Assembly: GCA_010015675.1 (NCBI GenBank)
Contig: ML977000.1
Location: forward strand, 8,623 to 62,031
Length of the DNA: 53,409 nt
Direction of reading: 5' to 3'
DNA from: Byssothecium circinans
Lineage: Eukaryota > Ascomycota > Dothideomycetes > Pleosporales > Massarinaceae
The notes under the pieces were generated by a model. That model worked only from the letters and a program-made list of their open reading frames with translations, was not told the DNA's origin and ran no database searches. Of the stretch, positions 33,625 to 43,870 are shown in pieces. Numbering within the stretch: the first letter of the stretch is position 1; each line of letters starts with the position of its first letter. Both the position numbers and the translations under genes were made by a program.

Positions 33625-35971
33625 TAATAATAATAGATTAGGAGGCTACTAATTATATTTCCTTACTATAAAGCTATATCTAAGGGGAGTATAAAGTATT
33701 TTCTATAAGTCTAGTAATTCTAAGAACAATTAAGAGTCTACTTAACTATTATTAGTTAGTAGGATGCTTATAGCCTTTTATTTATTATATATATTAGAGT
33801 TAGATGATAGAACTAGTATTAGTACTTATTTAGTATCTACTTTTATTTAGGGTATATAGGAATAATAACCTATTTCTATAGCATCTAATACTATGTTTTA
33901 CTATAGACTATAAACTTATATTAAGAGATAGAGCCTAAATCTAGGCTCTATAGATAGTTTAGAAGTGCTTTACTAAGATTAGAATAGCTACATGCTTTAG
34001 CTTATATTAATGTTAGTGCCTATCTAGCTATCCTTACGTTACGTAGTAGCGTGACGCCTAGTCTAAGCTCTAAATACTACTAAGATAAATAAAACGCGTC
34101 TAATTTATAAGATAAGTAGATTTTAAAGAAGGTTAATTAAGGACACTAATAGAGACTTATTATTACATATATATAGAGATTTCTGCTTATTTAGGCAAAT
34201 AGAATATAATTAATTAGAATTAGACTTAGAACTTTATTAGACACCTTGCATAAGTATTATATAAGAATAATAGAATTCTAGGATTACAGAAATCTCTTTA
34301 GCATACTTTATATAGAGGTTAATTATACATATAATTTAAGCTATATTAGAAACTTTCTTCCTAATCTTAGGTTCTAAACTTACTATAAATAAGATCTAGA
34401 AGTAGTATCTCTATCTAGCTCTCCTACTCTTTACTAATAATAATGTGAATTGCCCTAAGTAGGGTCTAACTTATGCTACGTATCTACTAAAAAATCTTAG
34501 CCTATTTAAGAAGTAAATAATAATATAAAAATAAAATAAAAGCCTTAGGTTACCTTGCATAGACTATCTAAATAAACTCCTTAGGAACTTAGACTACCTA
34601 GGAAATAATAGTAGATAGAGTGTTAAGTTCCTTACTAGATAGTAAAGATAGTAGCCTATATATCTCTTTAAGATACTTAAGCAACCTCTTAAATATATAT
34701 AGCTTAGTTAGGCCAAGTAATAAGGCTGCTATGTCCTAAAGCTTACTTAAGACTATAAATTTAGTAGTATTATTAGGGCCTACTATTATAGAGAAACTAA
34801 ACTCCTCTTTTCCTAGATATAAAAGTAGTTTTAGCGGCCTACGACTTAATCCCTTATAGTAGGATTTAGGGAGATAAGAGGCGCTTTAGAGTAAACCTAA
34901 CTACTTAATAGCATTCTTAATTATAGACTAGACCTATGAATCTATAGAGATAGAATCAAGTAAGCTATTAAAAGACACCTATATATAAATAGTAATAAGG
35001 AATAATGCTATAAAACACGCATTATAATTCTATGCTATAACGTTAGATATAGCTAGTCTAAAAGATACTAGCATAGTATTATAGTATCTTAAGGTGTTAG
35101 TATATAAGCTATCTTTCCTATAAGGCTATAGTTATAAAAGATAGATAGCTAAGAGGGTAAAGACGCTATAGAGAAGGAAGTTATAAGAGAATATAATTTA
35201 TAGGATAATATATTACTATATCTACTACCTTCTCTAGATATTACTAAAAGTAAAGCAGGTCAATGTTATATAGAAGTATAGAAGCTCTAATTTTTTTAAG
35301 TTATTCTCCTAACTACTAGAAACATAGTGTAGTAAAGTTAGTATATTCTATAATATTAAAGCTTTGTATATAGTAATACTTCCTAGACTTATAGAACCTA
35401 GTCTAGAATCTCTAGACTTAGGCGTCTTTAGTATAAAGTTAATATACACGCACGTAGCTATATATCTTATATAGGATTAATAGATAGGCTTAGCTTTATT
35501 ATACTTTAAAGCGCGTTTATTAGTTAAGGTATTTTTAGAGAGCTAAGTACGTTAGAAGCGCAGGGCATGTACTAATAAGGAGAAGTAAAATTCCTATATA
35601 CCTTGATTTTCCTCTTCTTATATTATAAACATCTATTACGGCTCTTTTTATAGGGCTTTTAAGTTATGCTTATTATGTTATAATATTTAGAGTGCATCTT
35701 AAAAATAGGAGAGTAATATCTAGTATTAACTAGGGTTTTATTATATTTAGTCTAAGGACTATAATACGTAATATAAGATATAAAAAAACTCTACCTCTAC
35801 CCTTTATTACTAACCTAACTATCTATAGTACTAAGTTCTATCTATATATTAATAATAAAACTACTATTACTCTAATAGGCTAACCTAACTAAGGAAAGTA
35901 TATATAATTCTACTATATCTTAGGAAAGAAGCTAGCTGCTAAGAGATAGTAGATATAATATTTACTCTATA
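33625..35971 (+). other. RIP-degraded DNA with two unidentified ghost frames
   Basis: Gln-restored plus frames run at about 33690-34430 (IGIITYFYSIQYYVLLQTIN, LRTLLDTLHKYYIRI) and 34440-35460 (SLRLPCIDYLNKLLRNLDYLG, YKFSSIIRAYYYREIKLLF). They have few breaks other than TAA/TAG, so they were probably coding. I recognise no family. From 35480 to 35970 no frame stands out. Confidence 0.35.
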
Positions 35972-36514
35972 GTAAAAGACTACTTTACTACTACTTAGCG
36001 TAATAATTCTTTATTTACTACTATTTTTAATACTATACCACACATGTGGCTATATGTTAGAAATAGACTAAAATACTACTATTTCTACCTAAAATACTGC
36101 TATTTTATTAGTGAACTTTATATCACCTCTAGACACTTTTAAGTAATAGATATTATTAAGGAGTAGTCTTAAATAAAAGAAATAGGTTAAAATCTCTAAT
36201 ATATTAATATATTTTAGTATTAGGTTGTAGGACTTCTAGTTAATTATATTAGAATACGTTAAGTCTTATATTACGCTAGACGTATTAAGGCTATTAGCTA
36301 CTTAGCTTTAGGGGCTAACTGTCTAGAAACTAGGAAGTAGCTAGCTATTAGTACTAGGCTGCTAAATACTAGTTAGTTAAAATTAGTAGCATTTTAGGTA
36401 GAAATAGTAGTATTTTAGTCTATTTCTAATGTATAGCTATATATATAGTACAGTATTAAAAATAGTAGTAGATAGGGAATTATTATGCTAAGTAGTAGTA
36501 AGGTAGTCTTTTAC
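35972..36514. mobile_element. Foldback MITE-like element with about 135-bp inverted arms
   Basis: Left arm from 35972 (GTAAAAGACTACTTTACTAC) and right arm ending at 36514 are inverted copies over about 135 bp, differing mainly by transitions. They enclose about 270 bp with no ORF. Flanking TA at 35970-35971 and 36515-36516 suggests TA target duplication, as in Tc1/mariner-type MITEs. It shows no 17-bp iterons and no tip resembling the pogo-like families here, so its mobilising transposase is not evident. Confidence 0.7.
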
Positions 36515-36627
36515 TAATTCTAAATACCTTACGTAGCAGGAGATTATTCTAATAAAGTAGGGTCTAAATAGGTGTTTATCTAGGTGAATACCTTTCTTTA
36601 TAGTAATAAAGTAGTCTTAAAGGAGTA
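36515..36627. other. Spacer between MITE and GC-rich transposon tip
   Basis: About 110 bases of AT-rich DNA with no frame or repeat that I recognise. Confidence 0.3.
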
Positions 36628-36735
36628 ACGTATTCTACTACCAAGCGCGCTACACTACCGAGCATGCTACACCACTGAGCGCGCTATACCACCGAGCGCG
36701 CCAAAATTTGCTTGGCGGAAAATCAAAGATTCAAC
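36628..36735. mobile_element. End of a pogo-like element (V) with GC-rich 17-bp iterons
   Basis: After TA (36626-36627) comes ACGTATTCTACTAC, identical to the tip at 16930. Three to four 17-bp units follow (ACCAAGCGCGCTACACT, ACCGAGCATGCTACACC, ACTGAGCGCGCTATACC, then ACCGAGCGCGCC), and then AAAATTTGCTTGGC, matching the AAAATTCCTTRGC box of the other subfamilies. The units keep their GC in a block otherwise emptied of it. No transposase is attached on the right, so this is a fragment or a non-autonomous element. Confidence 0.7.
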
Positions 36736-37211
36736 CTTTAATAACAATTTAAAAACTTAAGCTATTAAGCTAAAATTTTAAATACAGATATATATAATAT
36801 AGATTAAAAGGATTATAAAAAAATATTCTAGGATTTCTAATAGCTTAGTAAGTTATATAGGTATAGAAAATTCTAAGTTATTTTTAGTATATAGCGTATA
36901 AATACCTACTAAACTAGCTAAATAAGTTATAATAACTTTAGAGCTAGTTTATATATATATAATACACCTATTAGCACTAAAATTATAGCGTGCAGCCTAG
37001 ACCTATTAGAGAATTAGCGTAGGGAAGGTAGAGATTCCTAAAATTAGAAAAATATAATTAAATATTTTATCTAGCTAGATATTCTTACTTCCTTTCTTTT
37101 AATAAACTTTATATATATATATATAGTAGTAATATAAATAGTTAGCTATAAGAAAACAGCTTATATAAGCTATATTATAAGGCAGTGTTAGGATTTTTAT
37201 AAAAACCTATA
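36736..37211. other. AT-rich DNA without recognisable genes
   Basis: No frame stands out. A short TA microsatellite lies at about 37110-37127. It may be the body of the V fragment. The bases TGTTAGGATTTTTAT at about 37188 resemble an LTR start but have no partner. Confidence 0.35.
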
Positions 37212-37671
37212 TATTACAAGATAATGGATGTGTGCAGCCACGTAGGAACGATACGCTTAGGGAGAGTATCGGATAGTAGGGCGCCAGGCAGGGTTAGGGC
37301 ATCAGTCACGTAATCGTGATCCCGCCAAGACTCAAAGATCCTATGGATCCTAGGATTAGGCAGAGATCTAGGGAACAGAAAGAGCAAAGGCTCTAGATAG
37401 GATTAGAGACTTATTAAAGGATTAGAATAAATAGTATAAAGACTAGATAGATTTCCTTTATCTTTCTAATTCTAATTCTTTATAGTTAACTCTCTATAAT
37501 TTATCTCTTACCTAGATTAATACTTAGTTATTCTATAGTCTATTATAGAATTAGTTGCTTTTACATATTTACCTCTTAAACTACTAAAGCATACTACCTA
37601 ACGTATATACTATACACTAACTAACCTCCCTTTACACGGATTAGGCCTAGCAAGTATACCTCTTAGTAACA
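37212..37671 (+). repeat. 5' LTR of Gypsy A' (about 460 bp)
   Basis: The right half (from about 37420) matches the LTRs of A closely and ends CTTAGTAACA. The left half aligns only loosely (start TATTACAAGATAATGG against TGTTATAAATAAGATAG), so U3 has diverged. The exact left boundary is uncertain by a few tens of bases. A perfect AGGTTCAAGAACCT palindrome lies 15 bases past the right end. Confidence 0.7.
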
Positions 37672-40600
37672 TTTTAACTACCTATAGGTTCAAGAACCTA
37701 AATATATAATATAGTAGCTCCCGCTACCCTACGTGCTGCTAGTAGTAGTGTTAATACACCTGCTTTAAGTCTAGTATTAGTAATAGCTAATTAGGCTAAC
37801 TAGATACAGTAATAGGCTAAATAGATTAATAGGTTAATATAGGCAATTACTTAACTCTAGGCTAAGGAAACTATACTTTATAGAAAGATTACGGCGCTAG
37901 AAAAGTATAATAGAGGATAAGATAGCTTAAAGCTATTTCTTACTAATATAGATTTGTACTGTTAGTTTAACTCTATAACAGGGGAACAAGATAAAATCCT
38001 CGCAGCTAGTATGCACTTGAAGGATAGGGTAGCTACTTAGATATAACCCTTTATAGATAACTATCTCATGAATAAGATAAAGTATTGTAAAGACGACACA
38101 GAGGCTATCTTTAAAAGCTAGACAGCGTTTAAGGATAAGATTTAGAAAGTGTTTAGCAAGCTTAACAAAGAAACCTAGGTAGAACAAAAAATATCTTAAG
38201 TCTAGTAAGAGAAGTTAGTCACTAAGTATATAATAGAGTTTAAGCAGTTATAGTTAAAGATTAATTAGGATAACGCGCTATTACGTACAGCCTTCTATAA
38301 TAGGCTAAAGGAATTAGTTAAGGATAGGATAATCTATCACAATAAGCTAGACAACCTGCAAGATATAATTAACCTAGCTACCTAAATTAATAACTAGCTC
38401 TACAAATAAGCGCTGCAGAAGAAGTAAAGGGATACGATAATTATTCCTAACTCTAGAAGATATAGAAAACTAAAGACACTATAATATGACCGCAATAGCG
38501 ATATAGTAATAACAGACAAAGTCTAATAGAAAAAGTAATTTAATAAAGGTAAAGAAAGATAGCTAGATAGCCTAACCTACAAACAACACTAAGAATGCTT
38601 TAAAAAGAAAGCATATCTCTAATGTAGTAAAGTAGGATACTTCTATAGAAACTACCTAAAGAACTAAGGCTAGGCAGGCAAGCTTAGGGCAATTAAGATT
38701 AGAATAGTCAAGTTCTAGGCAACAGGACCTAAGGAAGACGAACTAGAGATGCTACGTTAGTAACTTACTCCTTGCCCGCCTAGGGAACTAGATTAGTCGA
38801 CAAGACTATCTAATAATAATATTAGTAATATAGACCCCCTAGATAAAGAAAGAATATTACGCCTAAGCTAAGGTCTAGCTAAGAACAAGGTGCTAGACTA
38901 GGTACTTTAATTACGTATAGATATAAAAGTATATTAGAGGTGCGCTAGCACTACGTACGAAGGATTAGAATACGTCTTGCCTATACTAGTGTATAGCGAG
39001 AGGGCTAATAAAGTAATAGAAGAAGCTATACAACTCTAAGGCCTACCTAATAGAGGGGATTATATTAAGTTAAAGATACTAGAGAAGGATCTATACTAGG
39101 AAGTTAATTAGTATTACTGCTAGGTAGACTAGTATCTCTATTATAAGCGTAAAAGGGATAAAGTAAGGCGTTAGCCTAGACGAATATTATATCTTATAAT
39201 TCTAGATAAAGACTACTTAGTAGCCACTTACTATAACCATTATTTTAGCGAATAGCAACAGCAGTATAAACGTATTAGATAGTATAAGTGCTACGACAAG
39301 TACTACTAGGTTTATTAGCTAAGTAAGCACGTTGCAGGATATTAGCTAGTGGGACTAATCAACGGCAATATACTAGACTATAACGTAGAGGACTGCTGAT
39401 ACTAATACCCCCTAAGGCACCCTACAGACTAAGAGCATAAGAAGATACTATAGGCATAGTATGAGACGATTCTTAACTGTATATTCTATACGCTCTGCAA
39501 GGAAGAAGCTGCGTGGGAAAAGAGAGGTTACAACTATAACCTACTTATAGCAAAAGAATACCTAGATAAGGACTGTAGACGCTATACACTCCCCACTCTT
39601 CCTCGCGAATCTAAGAAAGATACTCGCTAAAAGAAACAAGGCGATTCTAAGCGACATTAGCGAATAATGCTAGACGATTAATATTAGGAAAGGGTAGCCT
39701 AAGGCAACGAACTAGTAAACGTAACCTAGTTCCTTACAAAGCTAGAATCCCTAACGCCTAATAACGCTACAAAGAAAGGAAGTTACGCTGACTTACCATA
39801 CAATTAGTGCTTCGATAACTTATATCAAACATACCTATTAGAGAAGCTTAGGAAGGGCTTTCTAAGAAGGGATAACCCATCGATAGAGCACGTACACCTG
39901 TCATAGACAGCCTGCTATAAGAGCAGCTATTTAATCTACCTATCTAAGAAGTAAGGAGTAAGTTAGTTTCTAATAAAACCCTAAGGATTAAAAAACTAGG
40001 AAGCTACTAGGGATAGGGTCACGCTAGTAAGGGCATTCCTATAATAACCCTATATAATATATAGTACCTAGAGCTACCTATTTATTAACTAAAAGTAGAG
40101 GTATGTGTATATAGACGTAGGCTTACTATACTAGTAGATAGTAGAGCTATATAGATAATTATCTCCCTATAAGTAGTTAAGAAATACAATATACCTTATT
40201 AAGATAAGGAATGTCTAATATAAGTAGTATTAGCTAATAATAGACTAATGTCCTACGGTAACGGATTCTTAAGGTTAGAAACCTAAGAAGTATCATTCTA
40301 CGTACTTAAAATTAAGGATATAATATCCCTTAATATTATAGATCTTAGTAAAGAAGACATATTAATTAGTTATAATTAGCTTAGGAAGCATAATCCTGCT
40401 ATTAATTAGTAGAAAGATATAATATTTAGCTAAGAACCAGCACGCAAGGTTGCTAGAACATGCTACGGAAGATTAAGCCTGGTAATCTAGAGCTTACCTA
40501 GTTAGACTAAATAGATTAGTAAGATATTACCTTATAAGATTAGGAAAATCTATAAGAAGGACCCTTTATAAATAAGAGTTATTTAGATATAGAGAGTTGC

Positions 40601-41434
40601 ACCTATAAAGGACAAACCCTAACCTATAATACTACTAGAATACGAAGAGTTTCAAGATCTATTTAAAGAAATAGAAGAAACCGTATTACTAGATCACTAG
40701 GAATAGGATCACGAGATTCACCTAGAAGAAGGCGTAAAGCTGCGCCTAGGACTAATATATCTACTTACGCTAGACTAGCAGTTAGAACTACAGGAGTACA
40801 TTAAGAAGAACTTAAAGTAAGGATATATATAAAAGAGTATAAGCCTAATAGCTTTACTAATTCTCTTTGTCCTAAAAAAGAATAGAAAGCTGCGACTCTA
40901 TATAGATTACAGACAGCTAAACTACGTTATAAAGAAGAACTATTACCCTCTTCCTTTAATCTAGGAACTTATAGACCGCCTCTAAGGAGTTAAGTAGATT
41001 ATAAAATTTAATATATAAGATAGGTTCTATTAAATATAGATAGCTAAGGGCTTTAAATAGCTAATAGCCTTTAAAACTTAGTACGGGTTATATAAGTACA
41101 CGGTTATACCCTTTAGACTAATAAACACGCCTATGATATTTTAGGCGCTTATTAATAGAGTACTTTATAAATACTTAGATATTTTTATGACCGCGTACCT
41201 AGATAATATACTAGTGTACACCTTAGGAACGCTTAAGGATTATATTAAATATGTTAAGAAAGTGCTTAGGAAGCTTAGGGAGTATTAATTACCCCTATAG
41301 CTAGAGAAATACGAATTCTACGTTATAGAGACGGATTACTTAGGATTTATTATTTCACGAGACGGCATCACTATAGACCCAAAGATAGTCAAGGCTATAT
41401 AAGATATAAAAATACCTAAAATAGTTAAAGATAT
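37672..41434 (+). pseudogene. Gag-Pol of Gypsy A', 5' part (to the RT thumb)
   Basis: Gag spans about 37700-38750, with segments such as FLTNIDLYCQFNSITGEQDK and AFKDKIQKVFSKLNKET and a degraded knuckle (CFKKKAYLQCSKVGYFYRN). A linker rich in Cys/His follows to about 40000 (for example LNCIFYTLCKEEAAWEKRG). A protease-like part and the RT follow (FKTQYGLYKYTVIPFRL, then TAYLDNILVYT at about 41190-41222). Stops are almost all TAG/TAA. The frame is resumed at 48187 after Gypsy B. Confidence 0.75.
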
Positions 41435-41895
41435 TATTATAATCTAGAAGTGGGGTCGCCACACTTATGTAATAACTAGCTATGCGCCCTGACTAGATAG
41501 ACGATCACGAGTAGTAAGCAAAGTCACGTAATCATCCTAGCGTCCTAGGAGTCCTAGAGGTCCCATAAGGGACTAGGATAAGTGGGATAGATAGGACGAA
41601 GGGACATAACTAGTATATAGATGAACTTAATCTCTACATTATAGGAGTCATGTTTAACCTCTTACTTAGGATTACAATCTATTTAGTATCTTATACTCTA
41701 TAATTGCAAGCTTACCTAAGTTCACTAAGTGTACGCCCTTTAGATGAACATTACCACGTACTATTAGAGTACTACTATGTATCGCGAATTAATATCTCTT
41801 CTAGAGAACTAACTGAGCTCTAGAACCTTAAGCACCATTATTACCTAAAAGCTCTTCAAGCTATCTCTAGTAATAATCCCCCCTAGACCTTAACA
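41435..41895 (+). repeat. 5' LTR of Gypsy B
   Basis: Starts TATTATAATCTAGAAG (ancestral TGTTATAATC) and ends GACCTTAACA; 461 bp, the same length as its partner. Differences from 47721-48181 are chiefly C/T and G/A. Confidence 0.92.
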
Positions 41896-41915
41896 TTTTA
41901 AACACCCTTAGAAGG

Positions 41916-43870
41916 ATGTCTAAGACACATGATACCTAATCCCACGGTAATGCTAGCAAGGTCACTAAGCCGGATCTTTACCACGGAGATCGCGTCAAGC
42001 TTGAAGGATGGCTCCTGCAAATTAACTTGTACTTTAAGTTTGCAGCTAGCACTATTAATGACGTAGACAAAGCCTCCTTTATTACGACCTATATGCGCGG
42101 TAACGCTAAACGATAGATTAACCCTTATCTCGCCAAATACCTAGACAACGATAATAATAATGATGAAGTCATGATACTCTTCAAAGACTACGCCTAGTTT
42201 AAGACCTGTCTCTGATAGGTCTTTAGAGTCTTAAATAAAGAATCCATCATAGGAAGAAAGGTGCAACGCCTTAGGCAACAACGCTCAGCTGCTGAATACG
42301 CCGCGGAATTTCAACACTATGCGATTCAGATAGGCTAGGAAGATAAGGCACTTATAACCATATATAGACAAGGCCTTAAGGATACCATTAAAATAGAACT
42401 TATGTAATCAGGAGCATCTATCACTACCTTGGAGGAGCTATACTAGGAATCCATTAGAATTAATGGATAACTATATGAGTTGACCTCCAAGCTACACGAT
42501 AAATAAAGTGGACTTAGCGTGGGCAAGACTAAGAGTACCTATACTAAGCCTAGGTACTTCCCCGCCATGAAACCTTGAAAATAGTACTTAGATCCCTACG
42601 GGCTACAACTAATGCAGCTTAATAACGTTAAGAAAGGGAAAGGGAAGGGCCACTACTATAAGAAGGAAGCTAGGATGTACTACTTGTACGGAAAAATAGG
42701 CCACATTACTAGAAACTATCACGCGAAGCTAGGAAGAGCTAAGCATACGGTCTAACGATAGTTAAATATAATTACAGTATCTTATGCTTTGGGATGTCTC
42801 CCCAACATTGAAGAAGATGACGAGTGGGAAGTGATAGATTTAGGTGAAGAAAGAGGAGAAGCTATTAGATAGAGGATACAGGAGTTATCTATTAAAAAAA
42901 GGGTTAGTAGAGCAGCCAATTAGATATAGCATAATAAGGAAGTAGATACTATAGATAATAAAGTCTAGGACTTCCTTAACAACCCTAACTAACCCCTTAA
43001 CGTGAGAGAATAATAACTTTGGGACTACTTACTCAGTGAACAAGCTAAGGATAATAAAGGACCATTATAGGCTGACAGAGCTCTCCAAATCATTAGTAGA
43101 AAGGAAGAATACCTTAGAAAAGAAAACTAAGACCCCTATGACTCTAAATTACACTATACTAAAATCGCACAAAGGAACCATCCACGATAGATGGATGAAG
43201 ACCCAATATGGTATAACAGTAAAGTTACATTAAATAATAATGAACTAACGGATTAAGGACGCTTAGGATACAACAACTAATACCTGAAGCCTAGCGCAGG
43301 ACTTAACGACGAGTGCCTATATGAAGATCTAAACCCTAGGCCTAGGAAGCAATGGAAGCTAAGGTACTAGTAGGAAAAGGCCTATGAAAGGCAAGCTAAC
43401 TAGGTGGACCAAGAGCTCGTAGAAGGAAGCATCCAATAAGCTGCATAGCAGGAAAAAACGACTAAAGAATTGCGGTACGACACGGACTATCAAAATGGAA
43501 ACTATAGAAAACTTAGCTTTACCTAGTATAATAATGATAGTTGTCTCACCCACTATAATGCGAAGGTGAAAGCAAACTATTTTCTAACCGTTAAGAAAGA
43601 CTACAAGTTTGAATAGTATGACTGCTACGATGATAAGTGCCTAACGCACTTATATGATAAATGAGCATGACTATGGTTCCTAGGAAAAGAAGATCCCGCA
43701 GAACTAATGAAGATAAACATGATTATTAATAACATCTATATTTAGAGCAAGTGGTAAACATGTCTACACACTAGATGCAAGAGACATGCTAAAGAGAAAG
43801 AGAAGAATAGATTTAGAGCATCTTTTTTAGACCCCCACCTGACACTGCTAAAGGGCTGCATACCCTAGGA
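41916..43870 (+). pseudogene. Gag and linker of Gypsy B, RIP-damaged
   Basis: ATG at 41916 begins MSKTHDT. The capsid-like part reads YHGDRVKLEGWLLQINLYFK and RVLNKESIIGRK. The CCHC knuckle at about 42672-42725 reads MYYLYGKIGHITRNYH, with three Cys turned to Tyr. An acidic segment (PNIEEDDEWEVIDLGEERGE) follows. A second Cys/His cluster lies at about 43620-43800 (YDCYDDKCLTHLYD and CLHTRCKRHAKEKEKN), not expected in a standard Gypsy Gag. Stops are TAA/TAG, plus some TGA in the capsid part. Confidence 0.7.

Noticed and set aside
37110..37127. TA repeat as an origin or promoter
   Set aside because: A simple microsatellite in a RIPped region; no other support.
6321..37211. Mitochondrial DNA insertion
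   Set aside because: The AT-richness suggested it, but the readable proteins are transposases, Gag-Pol and a BCS1-like ATPase, not mitochondrial genes.
37933..38187. 84-codon minus-strand ORF
   Set aside because: It is the antisense shadow of the Gypsy A' gag and has no start context or motifs of its own.
43036..43553. Short ORFs in Gypsy B as independent genes
   Set aside because: The plus-strand one is a different-frame gap between RIP stops in the linker and the minus-strand one is its shadow.
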